A stretch of 64,000 bases of DNA from an uncultured Clostridia bacterium (lineage in GTDB: Bacteria > Bacillota > Clostridia > Lachnospirales > CAG-274). Position numbers and translations under genes: made by a program. Positions 1 to 10,042 of the stretch are shown here, piece by piece. Where the stretch lies: positions 62,001 to 126,000 of the forward strand of contig CANRHR010000002.1 in NCBI GenBank assembly GCA_947630475.1, written 5' to 3'. The notes under the pieces were generated by a model. That model was not told the origin of the DNA. It did no database searches and saw nothing but the letters and a program-made list of their open reading frames with translations. The first letter of the stretch is position 1. Each line of letters begins with the position of its first letter.

Positions 1-2
1 TG

Positions 3-1835
3 TATTCGTTTTCTTTGGCTCTGTTTGATACCGAAACAGGAAAAATTACCGATGAACTGCCTATAGTGAAGTCTGCTCTTTCAGATGTAAAATTTATTGA
101 TGATAATACTATAGTATATGCCGGAGAAGAAGGTATAACTATGTATGATAATAAAGAACATAAAAAAATTTGGACAGGCAAGCCTGCAACACATATTGCT
201 GTATCAGCGGACGGACAGACTGTTGCGGGAATATATCGTGATGATGATTTTGCAGTAATATATGATTGCAAAGGAAATGAAAAAAGCATTGTGTCATTTA
301 ACGGCAGCAAACAGCGTGTTGCCGAAAACGATACCTTTGCAGATCCTATGGATAATATTATGGCGCTAAACAAAAACGGACAGTATCTTGCGGTAAGCTT
401 TGAAAATGGAGGCTTGAGGATATTTGATACAACAAATCCCGAAAATGACATAGAACTTTATGATGAATCGGAATTTAATCATTTTGAAGGCGGATTTAAT
501 GGCGATTATTTTGCTTTTTCAGCAACAAAAGAAGGTTTGTCGGCATTTGATGTTATAGATATCGCTAAATTAGAAGAGGTTGGAGGATTTAATCTTGACA
601 GCAAAATAGGAGTTAAAGCAGATGAGAATGGGATATTTTTATCAAACAAAAGTACTGTTGTAGCTCTTGAGCCTTTAAGTGGAAAACAGACAGAGCTTGC
701 TTATGCAGATTCCTATGTTAAATGCTTTTCAAGCGATAATGGAAATACCATAGCCGTAACAGAAAAAAATGAATATTTGTTTTATGATAGCAGTGCCGAT
801 TTAATTACAAGACATAATGAAGGACAAACCGAATATTCGTTTGTTGATATTGCGGGAGATTGTGCCGTTGTGACAGGACGTGATACTCCTAATATAAAAA
901 TTCTTCATAAAAAGTCTTATGAGGATAAGAGCATATGCTCTTATGACAAAAGCTATGCTTATGAAGAAGCAAGGGTTAATGAAGCTGAGGAAAGATTGAT
1001 GCTTTTTAGTATTAATGGATTCAGAATATATGATTTTGACAATAATCTGATTAAAGAAGTAAGCATACCTGATCCCCAAAAAATTTATGATCAGCAATAC
1101 AGCAAAAAAAGCGGCAATCTTGCGGTTATATATAAAGATGCCTTTCGTTTGTATTCGGGTATAACGGGAGAATGTTTATTTGAAAAAACGGATTTAAAAT
1201 CGGTAACTTATGCCAATTATGGCGTCAGCATACTTGACAGCGAAAATAATTTACAGCTTATTGATTTGGATACGGCAGAAATATTGGAGTCGGGAAAGGC
1301 AAAAGGTGATTATGCTTTATACTGTGGCTTTATTGCCGATAAGGATTTTTTGGGCGACAGTCAGGTTATAGGTGCGTCAAAAACTTCAAAGGGATATGTG
1401 TTTGCTTCTGTTAACAACAATATTTGTACAGTTTATGATGGTGAAAAAAGAAAAAAATGTGAAATACCGATATCAGATAAATGGGAAGCATTTTTTACAG
1501 ATAATGCAATAATACTTTCACCATTGCATGGCACACCGATTGTATATGATTTGAACAGCGGTAAAAAAATTGCCGAGTTGGAAAAGGATGCATATTTAAC
1601 ATATGTTACACAGATTGATGACTACATAATAAGTCAGTATGTATCTTCTACAAAGGATAAATACGCTGTCTTATTAAGCAAGGATACTTTTGAGCCTTTA
1701 GCATATTTGCCAAGTTTAACAGATATTTCCGAGGGCGAATTAGTATTTGACTATCATAAGGGAGAACTGCGTAAAATACGCATTTATCCAATAAATGAAT
1801 TAATTAATATAGCGAAAGAAGGTGATAATTATTAA
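3..1835 (+). CDS. Beta-propeller (WD40/PQQ-like) repeat protein, 5' end outside window
   Basis: The frame is open to the left edge, so this is the C-terminal part (about 610 residues) of a longer protein. It consists of repeating blade-like units of about 40 residues, each pairing a stretch such as SADGQTVAG or NKNGQYLAVS with a following IYD or IFDTT strand. That is the WD40-like beta-propeller pattern. No transmembrane segment or catalytic motif is visible in this part; any N-terminal signal, kinase or membrane domain would be upstream. A TTG within the frame at 15 is not a convincing start. The next gene begins 91 bp downstream. The function is unknown; propellers usually act as binding scaffolds. 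Confidence 0.7.
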   Translation, partial: YSFSLALFDTETGKITDELPIVKSALSDVKFIDDNTIVYAGEEGITMYDNKEHKKIWTGKPATHIAVSADGQTVAGIYRDDDFAVIYDCKGNEKSIVSFNGSKQRVAENDTFADPMDNIMALNKNGQYLAVSFENGGLRIFDTTNPENDIELYDESEFNHFEGGFNGDYFAFSATKEGLSAFDVIDIAKLEEVGGFNLDSKIGVKADENGIFLSNKSTVVALEPLSGKQTELAYADSYVKCFSSDNGNTIAVTEKNEYLFYDSSADLITRHNEGQTEYSFVDIAGDCAVVTGRDTPNIKILHKKSYEDKSICSYDKSYAYEEARVNEAEERLMLFSINGFRIYDFDNNLIKEVSIPDPQKIYDQQYSKKSGNLAVIYKDAFRLYSGITGECLFEKTDLKSVTYANYGVSILDSENNLQLIDLDTAEILESGKAKGDYALYCGFIADKDFLGDSQVIGASKTSKGYVFASVNNNICTVYDGEKRKKCEIPISDKWEAFFTDNAIILSPLHGTPIVYDLNSGKKIAELEKDAYLTYVTQIDDYIISQYVSSTKDKYAVLLSKDTFEPLAYLPSLTDISEGELVFDYHKGELRKIRIYPINELINIAKEGDNY

Positions 1836-1864
1836 AAATTTGCAATTTTATCAAAGGGGGAGGG

Positions 1865-1897
1865 ATGAAAAAACTTAAAATTATAAAACAATTTTAA
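1865..1897 (+). CDS. Possible 10-codon leader peptide
   Basis: A purine-rich AAAGGGGGAGGG run lies directly before an ATG that opens MKKLKIIKQF followed by TAA. It sits in the leader of the giant surface protein gene. The spacing between the G-rich run and the ATG is tight and no regulatory hairpin is evident, so this may be chance. Confidence 0.2.
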   Translation: MKKLKIIKQF

Positions 1898-1926
1898 TTT
1901 AATAACTAAGGAGGGCAATTTTATAA

Positions 1927-4900
1927 ATGAAAAATTGTTTTAGGAAAACGATAGCCTGTATATTATCATTGATAATGCTTGCATCTTCTGCAAATATTGT
2001 TATGGCTGATACATTGGCTAATGAAGAAATAATTTCTTCTGACGGAACTGAAACCGTTGACGGAACTGAAATCAGTGACGAAACAACAGATTCTGAAGAA
2101 GAAATAACTGATAATTCATTTGATGAAGAAACCACAGATAATTCAGAAGATGCTGTTGAAAGTGATTCGTCTGAAGATGAAAGCGCCGGTGTCAGCTTAG
2201 ATTCATCAGCTTCTTCAGATGAGGAAAAAGCTGCCGAAGAAACAGACAGCAAAGCTTCTGAAGACGAAAACATAAGCAATACAGATGAAATCAATGATGC
2301 AGAAGATACTGTTGAAGAAAATTCATCTTACGCTAACAATTCGGGCGCCAATGTTGTGTCATTAAATAATGACGAACCGGGCATCAGCGTTATGTCATTA
2401 TTTCCTTTAAGTAAGGTTAGTGCTAACGTTGATTTAACAGATTTCTTGCCTGTGGAGCTTGAAAACATAAAAGTATCTTATATATTTGAAAATATGACTT
2501 TTCCTAATGAAGATACTCCTGAAGAATTAAAATCTATTCCCGATGATGCCATAACAGTATGGCGTTACAATGAAAGAGAAGATGATTTAAGAAAGAAAGC
2601 AATGACTGATACCGTTAACTTAAATGAGTTGAAAAGAAACGATGATGGTACTATTGAAGTTATATTGGAATCAGGAAACCAGCTTGATGCTCAGAATGTA
2701 AAATATGAATTGACAATAACAAAACCTGAAAATTTTTATTATCAATATTCATTTTATGAGCAGGCTGATGACGGAACAAGAACTAAAATTGACGAAAACA
2801 GTATAGAAGATATCGTAAGCTCACAGGATAAGGATACCGGCAAGGATGAAGATGAGGATTTAGATGAAGATGAGGAAAACGATAATGCTCTTTCAATTTC
2901 TTCACAAATTTCATCAATGCACAGCATTGAAGGCAATTATTTTATGAGTTTGTCTGTAGTTAATCCAAATGCTGAAAAAACTTATTCTGAAAATCTTGCC
3001 GTAAAAGCTTATGAGGGAAAATATGACAGCGCTGAACAGGCAAGAGCAAGCGGAAAAGAGATCACATCTCAAATAATTAATGTTTCCGATATGGAAATCG
3101 CCTCAGCAGGATATAAAATAGCCTGCAAAAACAGTGCCGAGGAAATATCTCAGGATATTACATTGGTTTTTGAAAGAAAGGGCGAGCCTTTTAATGTTGT
3201 AAATATCCCTGTGACTTTATACAGAAGCAGTCTTAGCGAATCATGGGGAATGTATTTCTATGATGTTAATAATGCGGATGCATTAATTGGTAAAGTTACT
3301 AAAAGTAATCCTCAAAATTACTGTACAATTCACCAAATGTACGAAAGTGATGAAGATGATGAAGATGTAGAGCATAACTATGTTAAATGCTACACTTGCA
3401 GCGCTTCTGAGTTGTTCAATAAAGATGATGAATATTTATTGAAGTTTACTATGAGTGCCAATGTTGAAAAAGGTGAAATTTCCGCAAATATTTATGACGG
3501 ATATTATACTACTGTTGAAGAGGCGGCGGCATCTAACAAAGAAATAACTCAGGCGGTTCTTAATGACGGATTCAAATATCCTAAGAATGACGGAATATCA
3601 TTCTTCACCATAGTATACAGAAGCAATACAGGAAAATTTTTGGATATTGAAAACGCAGGAATAACTTTTAATTTTAACTCACTTAATACATCTACTTGTT
3701 ATTTGTTTGATGACATTAGTGCTTCATCTTTAGCTTCGGCTTATCCATCTGCAATCGGAGAAAGCGGAGAATCATCTATCAGAAAGCCGAAACAGCTTAA
3801 ATTTGGAATAAAGGAATCAAAATATTACAATGACAAAGAGTATTATTTAGGCATAAACTGTTCAAAATCCGATGTTGTAGCAAAGGTTTATGATGGAACA
3901 TACAAAACAGAGGATGAAATTAAAACAGCAAAGTTATTAACTGCCGAACAGTTAACTGCCGAGCAGCTTCCAAGCAACACTACAGCCGTATATAAAGCAA
4001 AATGGGCAGAATCCGAAAACGGAAAAGCTATTACATTGGTATATGAAAGAAACGGCAAAATTATCAGCATTGAAAATTTAACAGTTGTTGTTGCAATCAA
4101 TGATAATGATGTTTACAGTAAAGTCAGCTTATTGAATGCAAATGGAGATACTGTAAAAAGTGAATATGTGAGAGAAGCAAATGCTGAGGTTAACTTTACA
4201 GTATCAAAATCAAGCTATGATGAAAGTGCCGATTACTATTTATCTATAGTAAAAAATACTTCATTAAATGAAAATATTACGGTAAGCGCATATGATGGTT
4301 TATATAATACTGCCGAAGAGCTTAGCAATGTTCAAAAATTAAATATGGAACCGATAGCAGAAAGCTCTAGCTTGGGATATAAAATAAAGCTTTCTGACTT
4401 TGAAAACGGAAAAGTCGTTACATTGGCGTATGAAAGAGAAGGCAAGATTATCAAGATTGAAAGCTTTACACTTACAATCACAATTTATGATGATTTCAGT
4501 TTTGGCTATCTTTCTTTATATGATCAAAATAGCATCAGCAGCACTTATCCACATTCTTTAGCTACATCAGATATCAGATCTGACGGCGAAACAAATAAGG
4601 TTCAATTTACAGTAAAGAAATCAGTATATGACAAAAATGCCGAATATTATGTAACTGTAAATAGTGGAAAAGCACCGGCTGATGCTGAATTAAATGTTTA
4701 TGACGGCACAATTACTTCTCCCGAAGAAATAAGCAGCGCAAGCAAATTAAATACAGAAAAGCTTTCCGATTATTCCGATTATAAGGTTTCTAAAATAAAT
4801 GCTTCAGAGCTTGAAACCGGGAAAGCCATTACGCTTACATACGAAAAAGACGGCAAGGTTATAAAAATTGAAAATGTTACACTTTTGGTTAATATGGAAG

Positions 4901-7900
4901 ATGATCTCTATATTACAGGATATCATTTATATGATTCAGAAGGAGATTGGTCATCATATGCTGAATATGCTCCAATTTTTACAGTGCCTAATGTAAAATA
5001 TGGTAAAGATTATGATTACTATTTATCTTTATCTTTAAGTAATTCTTTAAGTAATTCTTCATCTATTATTGATGCAAGTGTTTATGAAGGTACTTATACC
5101 AACGCTGAAGAGCTTTCAGCTGCACAAGAATTGCCTTTTGTTTCAGATGATTCTGTTTTTGTTTCAGGTTATAAGGCAAAATGGGCAGAATCTGAAGAAG
5201 GAAAAGCTATTACACTGGCTTTTAAAAGAAATAACGAAATTATTGACATTGAAAATTTAACTGTCATTCTTAAAAGAAATGAAAGCGGAAGTGTTTCACC
5301 AAATTATTTTCTTAAATCTGTAAATTCAAAAATAGCAGCAACTAAAGATAAAGATGCTCCTGAAAGCGGAAAAGATTCCATTTTAAAAGAAATAAACTAC
5401 ACACTTAGCGATGGTTTCCTTGAAAACGATGAGTACTATTTTTCTATGAATTATACAGGAAATATTTATGATAAATGGGAAACATCAGTTACAAAGGCTG
5501 TTATAGGGCTTTACGATTCACTTGAAACTGCATCTGAAAGTGAAGATATAAAAGATGATTTGTTTGGAGCTGGTTACAAAGCAAATTACAGTGATGGTGT
5601 GGAATTTACTATATTTTACGACAATAAAGTTGCAAGATATAGAGTCAAAGTACAAGAAAGCGAATATAACTATGCTGATGATGAGATGGCTAGCGAAAGT
5701 GATATCGAAAAGTATTTTGACTACAACTTATTGATACCTGGCGCTTCAGCGGATAGATTCTTTGATGTTAAGGCATTGAGAAAGGATTCCGGTTTGCCGG
5801 GCGGATATGAAGCTCTTGACGCATATAGGCTGCCATATGAACATGATAATTATAATGGTTATGGCTATCAGACACTTTTCGTTAACGATGTTAATGCAGA
5901 TTTGTCAAATATAATTCCTTTTGTATCCATAAGCAAATATGTAACCGTATATAACAACGGCGTACAATTGGAAACAGATAAGGACAGACAGAGTCAGAAC
6001 CTGCCGGCACAAGATTTTACAAACAGATCTGCCGAGTATCAAGTTGTTGCTGAAAATCATATTGGTCAGAGAAATTATTATGTTTCCGTTGTTAAAAAGG
6101 AAAATGGTCCAAAGCTTTTTGTAAATGGCCCTGACAAACGTGAAATTATGATGGGCTTAAGCAAAGATGACTTTGGATATAAGGATTATCACGATATTTT
6201 TATTGCCAATATCGGTGATGAACCTCTTACAAACATTAAGGTAACACTTAAAAATGCTCAAAATGTTAAATTGGACGATTATTGGACTATAGGCGGCGCC
6301 GGAAACGATACTCTTGCCGCATTTGATGAAACCTCCCACAAAGAAATAGGGGCTGACGGTTCAGAAAATGAAGTTGACGGTTTATATAATATCGGAAAAA
6401 TCAGGCTTGTTCCTGATGGCGATGGATTGGTAAGCGGTACTCTTGTAATTGAGGCCGATGACGGCAACGGAGGAAAGCAAACAAAAACTATTGAGCTTGT
6501 ACCTCCTGAAAGCCCTAAGATCATAACTGATGAAGCTTTGGAAGGCACACAGTATGTTCTTTATTCTTCAATAATCAGTACAAATAATATGTATGATGCT
6601 ATGGGAAATGAAGTTACATTTGACAGACGTCCTGTCAGAGGAAGACTTCCCGAAGGTTTGGCATTATATCCAAGCGGTGAAATCTATGGTGTTCCAAAAG
6701 AATCAGGAACATTTAGATTTGTTGCAAAAGCAAACAACAGCTACAATGGTTTTGTAAGTGATGAAAAAGAAATTACAATCACAATAAAGGATAATTCCGA
6801 TGAAAATGTAAAAGCTGAAGAAGAGAAAGATCCGGATTCAGCTATAATCACTTACCTTGGCGACAGCAACAGAACATTTGATGTAAGCAGCGGAGAAGTA
6901 GATGAGAATCTGGTTTTGGAATTTGAATATCCTTATTTAGGTAATGAAGATAAATTTGTTGGCGTTTGGATTGATGGCGAAAGAATAGAGGATATGGATT
7001 ACATCATAGAAGATGGAAGCAGTAAAATTACTCTTGCAAGCCAGACAATTACAAACCAATATAATGGTACACATACAATTACCACAGGATATCATGACAA
7101 AAAAGAAAGTACCATTAAAAAGACAGCTCAGAACTTCAAAGTAAAGGGCGGAGTTGACAGACCTTCAAACAACGGCTCAGGCGGCGGCTCAGGCAGCTCA
7201 GGCGGTTCTGGAGGCGGAGGAGGCGGCTCCTCAAGCAAAAAGTCTTCTTCAACATATACAGTATCATTTGATTCAAATGGCGGTTCTGATACAGCCGCTT
7301 CAAAGGTTGTTAAAAATTCTAAAATGTCATGGCTCGCAACTCCGTCAAAGCCGGGCTATGAATTTGCAGGCTGGTATACAGATGCAGAATTGACAAAGCC
7401 ATTTGATAAAGATTCAACAACAGTAACAAAAGATATGAAGCTTTATGCAAAGTGGCAGCCTATTAAGTGTACAATTTGGTTTAATTCAAATGGCGGAACT
7501 TCTGTAGATTCTATAGAAGCTCAGGGAGATACAACGGTTTCAAATATTCCGGTTCCTACAAGAGAAAACTATAAATTTGCAGGCTGGTATACAGATGAAG
7601 CTCTTACAAATCCATTTGATGAAAACGCAAAGATAGTATCAAATATGACACTTTATGCTAAATGGGATTTGATTATCCCTGATGAAGCACCTGAGAGTGC
7701 AAAAGGATTTTCTGATATTGATGAAAATGCTTGGTATTATTCAGATGTAGATTGGGCATATAGCAAAAATCTTATGGTAGGTTACAATAACGCTGTATTT
7801 GCTCCAAAAGATGCAATTTCAGCAAGCAATATTGTTACTGTTTTGGCAAAATTGTCAAATGACGATTTGTCACAGTACAACAACAGCGCAGCTGTTGGCA

Positions 7901-8244
7901 ATATACAGGAAAATGTTTGGTATACGCCATATGCAAAATGGGCAAGCAATGCAAATATTATTGATGCTGCTCAATTTAATTCTGACAGCAAAATTTCACG
8001 TGAAGATATTGCAGTAATGCTTGTTAAGTTTTTGGATTACAGTAAAGCAGAGTATAATGTTTCAAGTGATGATATTGATTTTGCAGATAGCAGCGCTATT
8101 TCTGATAACGCTAAGGATGCTGTCAAAACATTATTTAAGCTTGGAATCCTTGCAGGACGAGGAAATAATGTAATTGATCCTAAAAGCTCTATAACTCGTG
8201 CAGAATTTGCAGCTTTACTCCATAGAATGGAGAAGCTCGGTTAA
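1927..8244 (+). CDS. Giant SLH-anchored repetitive surface protein (2105 aa)
   Basis: This is a secreted cell-surface protein. It has a signal peptide (residues 1-27, ending VMA), then a strongly acidic Glu/Asp/Ser/Thr region (28-145). About seven degenerate modules of 110-150 residues follow (330-1245), each with a YYLSI strand, a V.VYDGTY.T.EE segment, a YKAKWAESENGKAITL segment and a closing GKIIKIENLTV strand. An Ig/cadherin-like domain (1528-1620), another beta domain (1635-1742), a Gly/Ser linker (1747-1774), two InlB-type B-repeats (1777-1844 and 1847-1914, each with FAGWYTD and LYAKW) and three SLH motifs (1927-2105) complete it. SLH motifs bind pyruvylated wall polymer, so the repeats should project outward. 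A ribosome site AGGAGGG lies 11 nt before the ATG. The role of the repeats is unknown; adhesion or polysaccharide binding is plausible. Confidence 0.85.
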   Translation: MKNCFRKTIACILSLIMLASSANIVMADTLANEEIISSDGTETVDGTEISDETTDSEEEITDNSFDEETTDNSEDAVESDSSEDESAGVSLDSSASSDEEKAAEETDSKASEDENISNTDEINDAEDTVEENSSYANNSGANVVSLNNDEPGISVMSLFPLSKVSANVDLTDFLPVELENIKVSYIFENMTFPNEDTPEELKSIPDDAITVWRYNEREDDLRKKAMTDTVNLNELKRNDDGTIEVILESGNQLDAQNVKYELTITKPENFYYQYSFYEQADDGTRTKIDENSIEDIVSSQDKDTGKDEDEDLDEDEENDNALSISSQISSMHSIEGNYFMSLSVVNPNAEKTYSENLAVKAYEGKYDSAEQARASGKEITSQIINVSDMEIASAGYKIACKNSAEEISQDITLVFERKGEPFNVVNIPVTLYRSSLSESWGMYFYDVNNADALIGKVTKSNPQNYCTIHQMYESDEDDEDVEHNYVKCYTCSASELFNKDDEYLLKFTMSANVEKGEISANIYDGYYTTVEEAAASNKEITQAVLNDGFKYPKNDGISFFTIVYRSNTGKFLDIENAGITFNFNSLNTSTCYLFDDISASSLASAYPSAIGESGESSIRKPKQLKFGIKESKYYNDKEYYLGINCSKSDVVAKVYDGTYKTEDEIKTAKLLTAEQLTAEQLPSNTTAVYKAKWAESENGKAITLVYERNGKIISIENLTVVVAINDNDVYSKVSLLNANGDTVKSEYVREANAEVNFTVSKSSYDESADYYLSIVKNTSLNENITVSAYDGLYNTAEELSNVQKLNMEPIAESSSLGYKIKLSDFENGKVVTLAYEREGKIIKIESFTLTITIYDDFSFGYLSLYDQNSISSTYPHSLATSDIRSDGETNKVQFTVKKSVYDKNAEYYVTVNSGKAPADAELNVYDGTITSPEEISSASKLNTEKLSDYSDYKVSKINASELETGKAITLTYEKDGKVIKIENVTLLVNMEDDLYITGYHLYDSEGDWSSYAEYAPIFTVPNVKYGKDYDYYLSLSLSNSLSNSSSIIDASVYEGTYTNAEELSAAQELPFVSDDSVFVSGYKAKWAESEEGKAITLAFKRNNEIIDIENLTVILKRNESGSVSPNYFLKSVNSKIAATKDKDAPESGKDSILKEINYTLSDGFLENDEYYFSMNYTGNIYDKWETSVTKAVIGLYDSLETASESEDIKDDLFGAGYKANYSDGVEFTIFYDNKVARYRVKVQESEYNYADDEMASESDIEKYFDYNLLIPGASADRFFDVKALRKDSGLPGGYEALDAYRLPYEHDNYNGYGYQTLFVNDVNADLSNIIPFVSISKYVTVYNNGVQLETDKDRQSQNLPAQDFTNRSAEYQVVAENHIGQRNYYVSVVKKENGPKLFVNGPDKREIMMGLSKDDFGYKDYHDIFIANIGDEPLTNIKVTLKNAQNVKLDDYWTIGGAGNDTLAAFDETSHKEIGADGSENEVDGLYNIGKIRLVPDGDGLVSGTLVIEADDGNGGKQTKTIELVPPESPKIITDEALEGTQYVLYSSIISTNNMYDAMGNEVTFDRRPVRGRLPEGLALYPSGEIYGVPKESGTFRFVAKANNSYNGFVSDEKEITITIKDNSDENVKAEEEKDPDSAIITYLGDSNRTFDVSSGEVDENLVLEFEYPYLGNEDKFVGVWIDGERIEDMDYIIEDGSSKITLASQTITNQYNGTHTITTGYHDKKESTIKKTAQNFKVKGGVDRPSNNGSGGGSGSSGGSGGGGGGSSSKKSSSTYTVSFDSNGGSDTAASKVVKNSKMSWLATPSKPGYEFAGWYTDAELTKPFDKDSTTVTKDMKLYAKWQPIKCTIWFNSNGGTSVDSIEAQGDTTVSNIPVPTRENYKFAGWYTDEALTNPFDENAKIVSNMTLYAKWDLIIPDEAPESAKGFSDIDENAWYYSDVDWAYSKNLMVGYNNAVFAPKDAISASNIVTVLAKLSNDDLSQYNNSAAVGNIQENVWYTPYAKWASNANIIDAAQFNSDSKISREDIAVMLVKFLDYSKAEYNVSSDDIDFADSSAISDNAKDAVKTLFKLGILAGRGNNVIDPKSSITRAEFAALLHRMEKLG

Positions 8245-8312
8245 CTAACAAAAGCAAATTATCATTAGCTTTGCGATATTGTTTTATGATGTATCAAAAA
8301 TAGTGTAACAAA

Positions 8313-8351
8313 AATGAGTCCATTTTGTTTTTTAAATAAAATGGACTCATT
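8313..8351 (+). terminator. Hairpin terminator after the surface protein gene
   Basis: A perfect 14-bp stem (AATGAGTCCATTTT at 8313-8326 with its complement at 8338-8351) encloses an 11-nt loop. The following T-run is weak. Its position 70 bp after the stop codon supports a transcription end. Confidence 0.6.
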
Positions 8352-8401
8352 CTATTGATTAAGTAAGAAATATTCCTTTAAAAAATAAAAGAGGTGATTT
8401 T

Positions 8402-9271
8402 ATGAAAAAAATTTTTATAACAATATTCAGTATATTTTTTATTGTGATTTTTAATGTTAATATATTTGCAGCAGATCCCAGAATAACAATAAGTCTTTAT
8501 GATTTTACTCCTGAGGAGTCAATAAGTGTATATTATGGTGATGATGATGAGCATATTTACCCAGACAGAAGATCATTTGTTATTTTGATGATAAACGGTG
8601 ATATTATTTCAGATGCTGCTTTAAATAAAGATGGGCGTGCACTTGTGCCTGTAAGGGTTATAAGTGAAAAATTGGGGGCAAATGTTGAGTGGAATCCTGA
8701 TGAAAGAAGCATTTATATAAATCAGGGCGGTAATGACATAAAAATGTTTGTTGGCAGCAATGTTTTATATTTAAACGGTGAGGAAATAGATATAGATGTT
8801 CCTCCTCAAATAATAAATTCAATTACATATGTTCCATTAAGATTTATAGGGGAAACTTTTGGTGCTAATGTAGGTTATGAATTTATTAAGGGCTTTCCTG
8901 TTGCTTGGGTTTTGAACAGAACGGATGAAATAAAAATAAGTGAGGAAGAGGCGATTAAAATAGCAGAAGATGTTTATTTTAATAAATTTCTTCCAAGTAT
9001 ATATAATAATAAAATTACACCTGATAATTATTCAGAAAAATTCAGTTCTTATCCTGAATTAGCTTATGATATAAAAGCTGTATCAGATTTTGGGGAATAT
9101 TATTATATAACATATATTAAAGATAGCGATATTAATGGTATTCTTGTTGATAAATATGACGGAAGTTATCATTCTGTAAGTTCATTTTCAGAAAGGTTAT
9201 TAGATATACTTAATGGTGACGATTTTGGAAATTTGGATTGTATTTATAATTTATTACGGAGCTTAAATTAA
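8402..9271 (+). CDS. Secreted copper-amine-oxidase-N-like (stalk) domain protein
   Basis: A 289-residue exported protein. It has a signal peptide (MKKIFITIFSIFFIVIFNVN..., cleavage near residue 23) and then a copper-amine-oxidase N-terminal-like domain (about 60-165). The markers of that domain are the paired motifs ALVPVRVISEKLGANVEWNP and TYVPLRFIGETFGANV. In Firmicutes this domain is a structural wall-associated module and does not show that the protein binds copper. The C-terminal 120 residues are not recognised. A ribosome site AGAGGTG precedes the ATG. The same domain occurs at the front of the GH18 protein at 56953. The gene follows the giant surface protein after a terminator and is probably a separate transcription unit. 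Confidence 0.75.
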   Translation: MKKIFITIFSIFFIVIFNVNIFAADPRITISLYDFTPEESISVYYGDDDEHIYPDRRSFVILMINGDIISDAALNKDGRALVPVRVISEKLGANVEWNPDERSIYINQGGNDIKMFVGSNVLYLNGEEIDIDVPPQIINSITYVPLRFIGETFGANVGYEFIKGFPVAWVLNRTDEIKISEEEAIKIAEDVYFNKFLPSIYNNKITPDNYSEKFSSYPELAYDIKAVSDFGEYYYITYIKDSDINGILVDKYDGSYHSVSSFSERLLDILNGDDFGNLDCIYNLLRSLN

Positions 9272-9291
9272 TGCCGACAAAGAATAATAAA

Positions 9292-9318
9292 TATATAGGG
9301 CAGTTTTTACCCTATATA
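9292..9318. terminator. Weak hairpin between convergent genes
   Basis: A 9-bp stem (TATATAGGG with CCCTATATA) around a 9-nt loop lies between the stalk-domain gene and the convergent phosphatase gene. There is no T-run on the plus side, so termination activity is only suggested. Confidence 0.3.
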
Positions 9319-9338
9319 GCCCTACAAAAATCAAAAAT

Positions 9339-10013
9339 TTAAGCCCTTACGCCCAAAATAATATCATATATTTCACTTGGTTCGCTTACTATGATATCTG
9401 CTCCGTTTTTTATAAGCTCGTCTTTTTGCCTAAATCCCCATAAAACGCCGACAGTAAGCATCTCGGCATTTTTGCCCGTTAACATATCAACATTCGTATC
9501 TCCCGCATAAACGCACTGAGATACCGAAACGCCGAGCTTATCGGCAATAAGCCTTGCGCCCTGCGCAGAAGGCTTTTTTTCTCTGTCTTCGGAATGACCC
9601 AGAACAATATCTATAAGCTCATTGCCGAATAAACTGTTTACAACATCTACTGTTCTTTCATGCGGCTTGTTTGAAAGGACAGCCGTTTTAATTTTGCTTT
9701 GCTTAAGATTATTTAGAAGTTCTTCAATTCCGTCATATGCCTTAACATTATAAAGACAGCCTGTTTTAAAAAGCTCTTTGTATTTTTCATATACTCTTTT
9801 AAAATATTCAAGCTTTTCATCTCCTGCCGCTTTAAGGCAGCGCATTATAAGAGTATCGGCTCCATCTCCGACAAAATTTTTATATCTTTGAAGCTCAAAG
9901 CTGTTAAAGCCAAAGGCATTAAGAGCCATGTTTGCGCAATGAGCTATACTTTCTAAGGAATTTGCCAAGGTTCCGTCCAAATCAAATATAACCGCTTTGT
10001 ATGCTGTATCCAT
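9339..10013 (-). CDS. HAD-superfamily phosphatase, phosphoglycolate phosphatase-like
   Basis: A 224-residue soluble hydrolase of the haloacid dehalogenase superfamily. Motif I is FDLDGTLANS (nucleophile and acid Asp), motif II is the Ser in VLSNKPH, the motif III lysine is in KKPSAQG, and motif IV is YAGDTNVDMLTGKNA. The helical cap follows motif I, as in Gph/PGP and beta-phosphoglucomutase relatives. The substrate cannot be fixed from sequence; 2-phosphoglycolate or another small phosphate ester is likely. It is the last gene of the minus-strand smc-ftsY-TPR unit, 29 bp after the TPR gene, behind a GGAGG site. It is the usual length for the family. Confidence 0.8.
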   Translation of the reverse strand: MDTAYKAVIFDLDGTLANSLESIAHCANMALNAFGFNSFELQRYKNFVGDGADTLIMRCLKAAGDEKLEYFKRVYEKYKELFKTGCLYNVKAYDGIEELLNNLKQSKIKTAVLSNKPHERTVDVVNSLFGNELIDIVLGHSEDREKKPSAQGARLIADKLGVSVSQCVYAGDTNVDMLTGKNAEMLTVGVLWGFRQKDELIKNGADIIVSEPSEIYDIILGVRA

Positions 10014-10042
10014 AAGTACAATCCTCCGTATTTTTGGGATAT

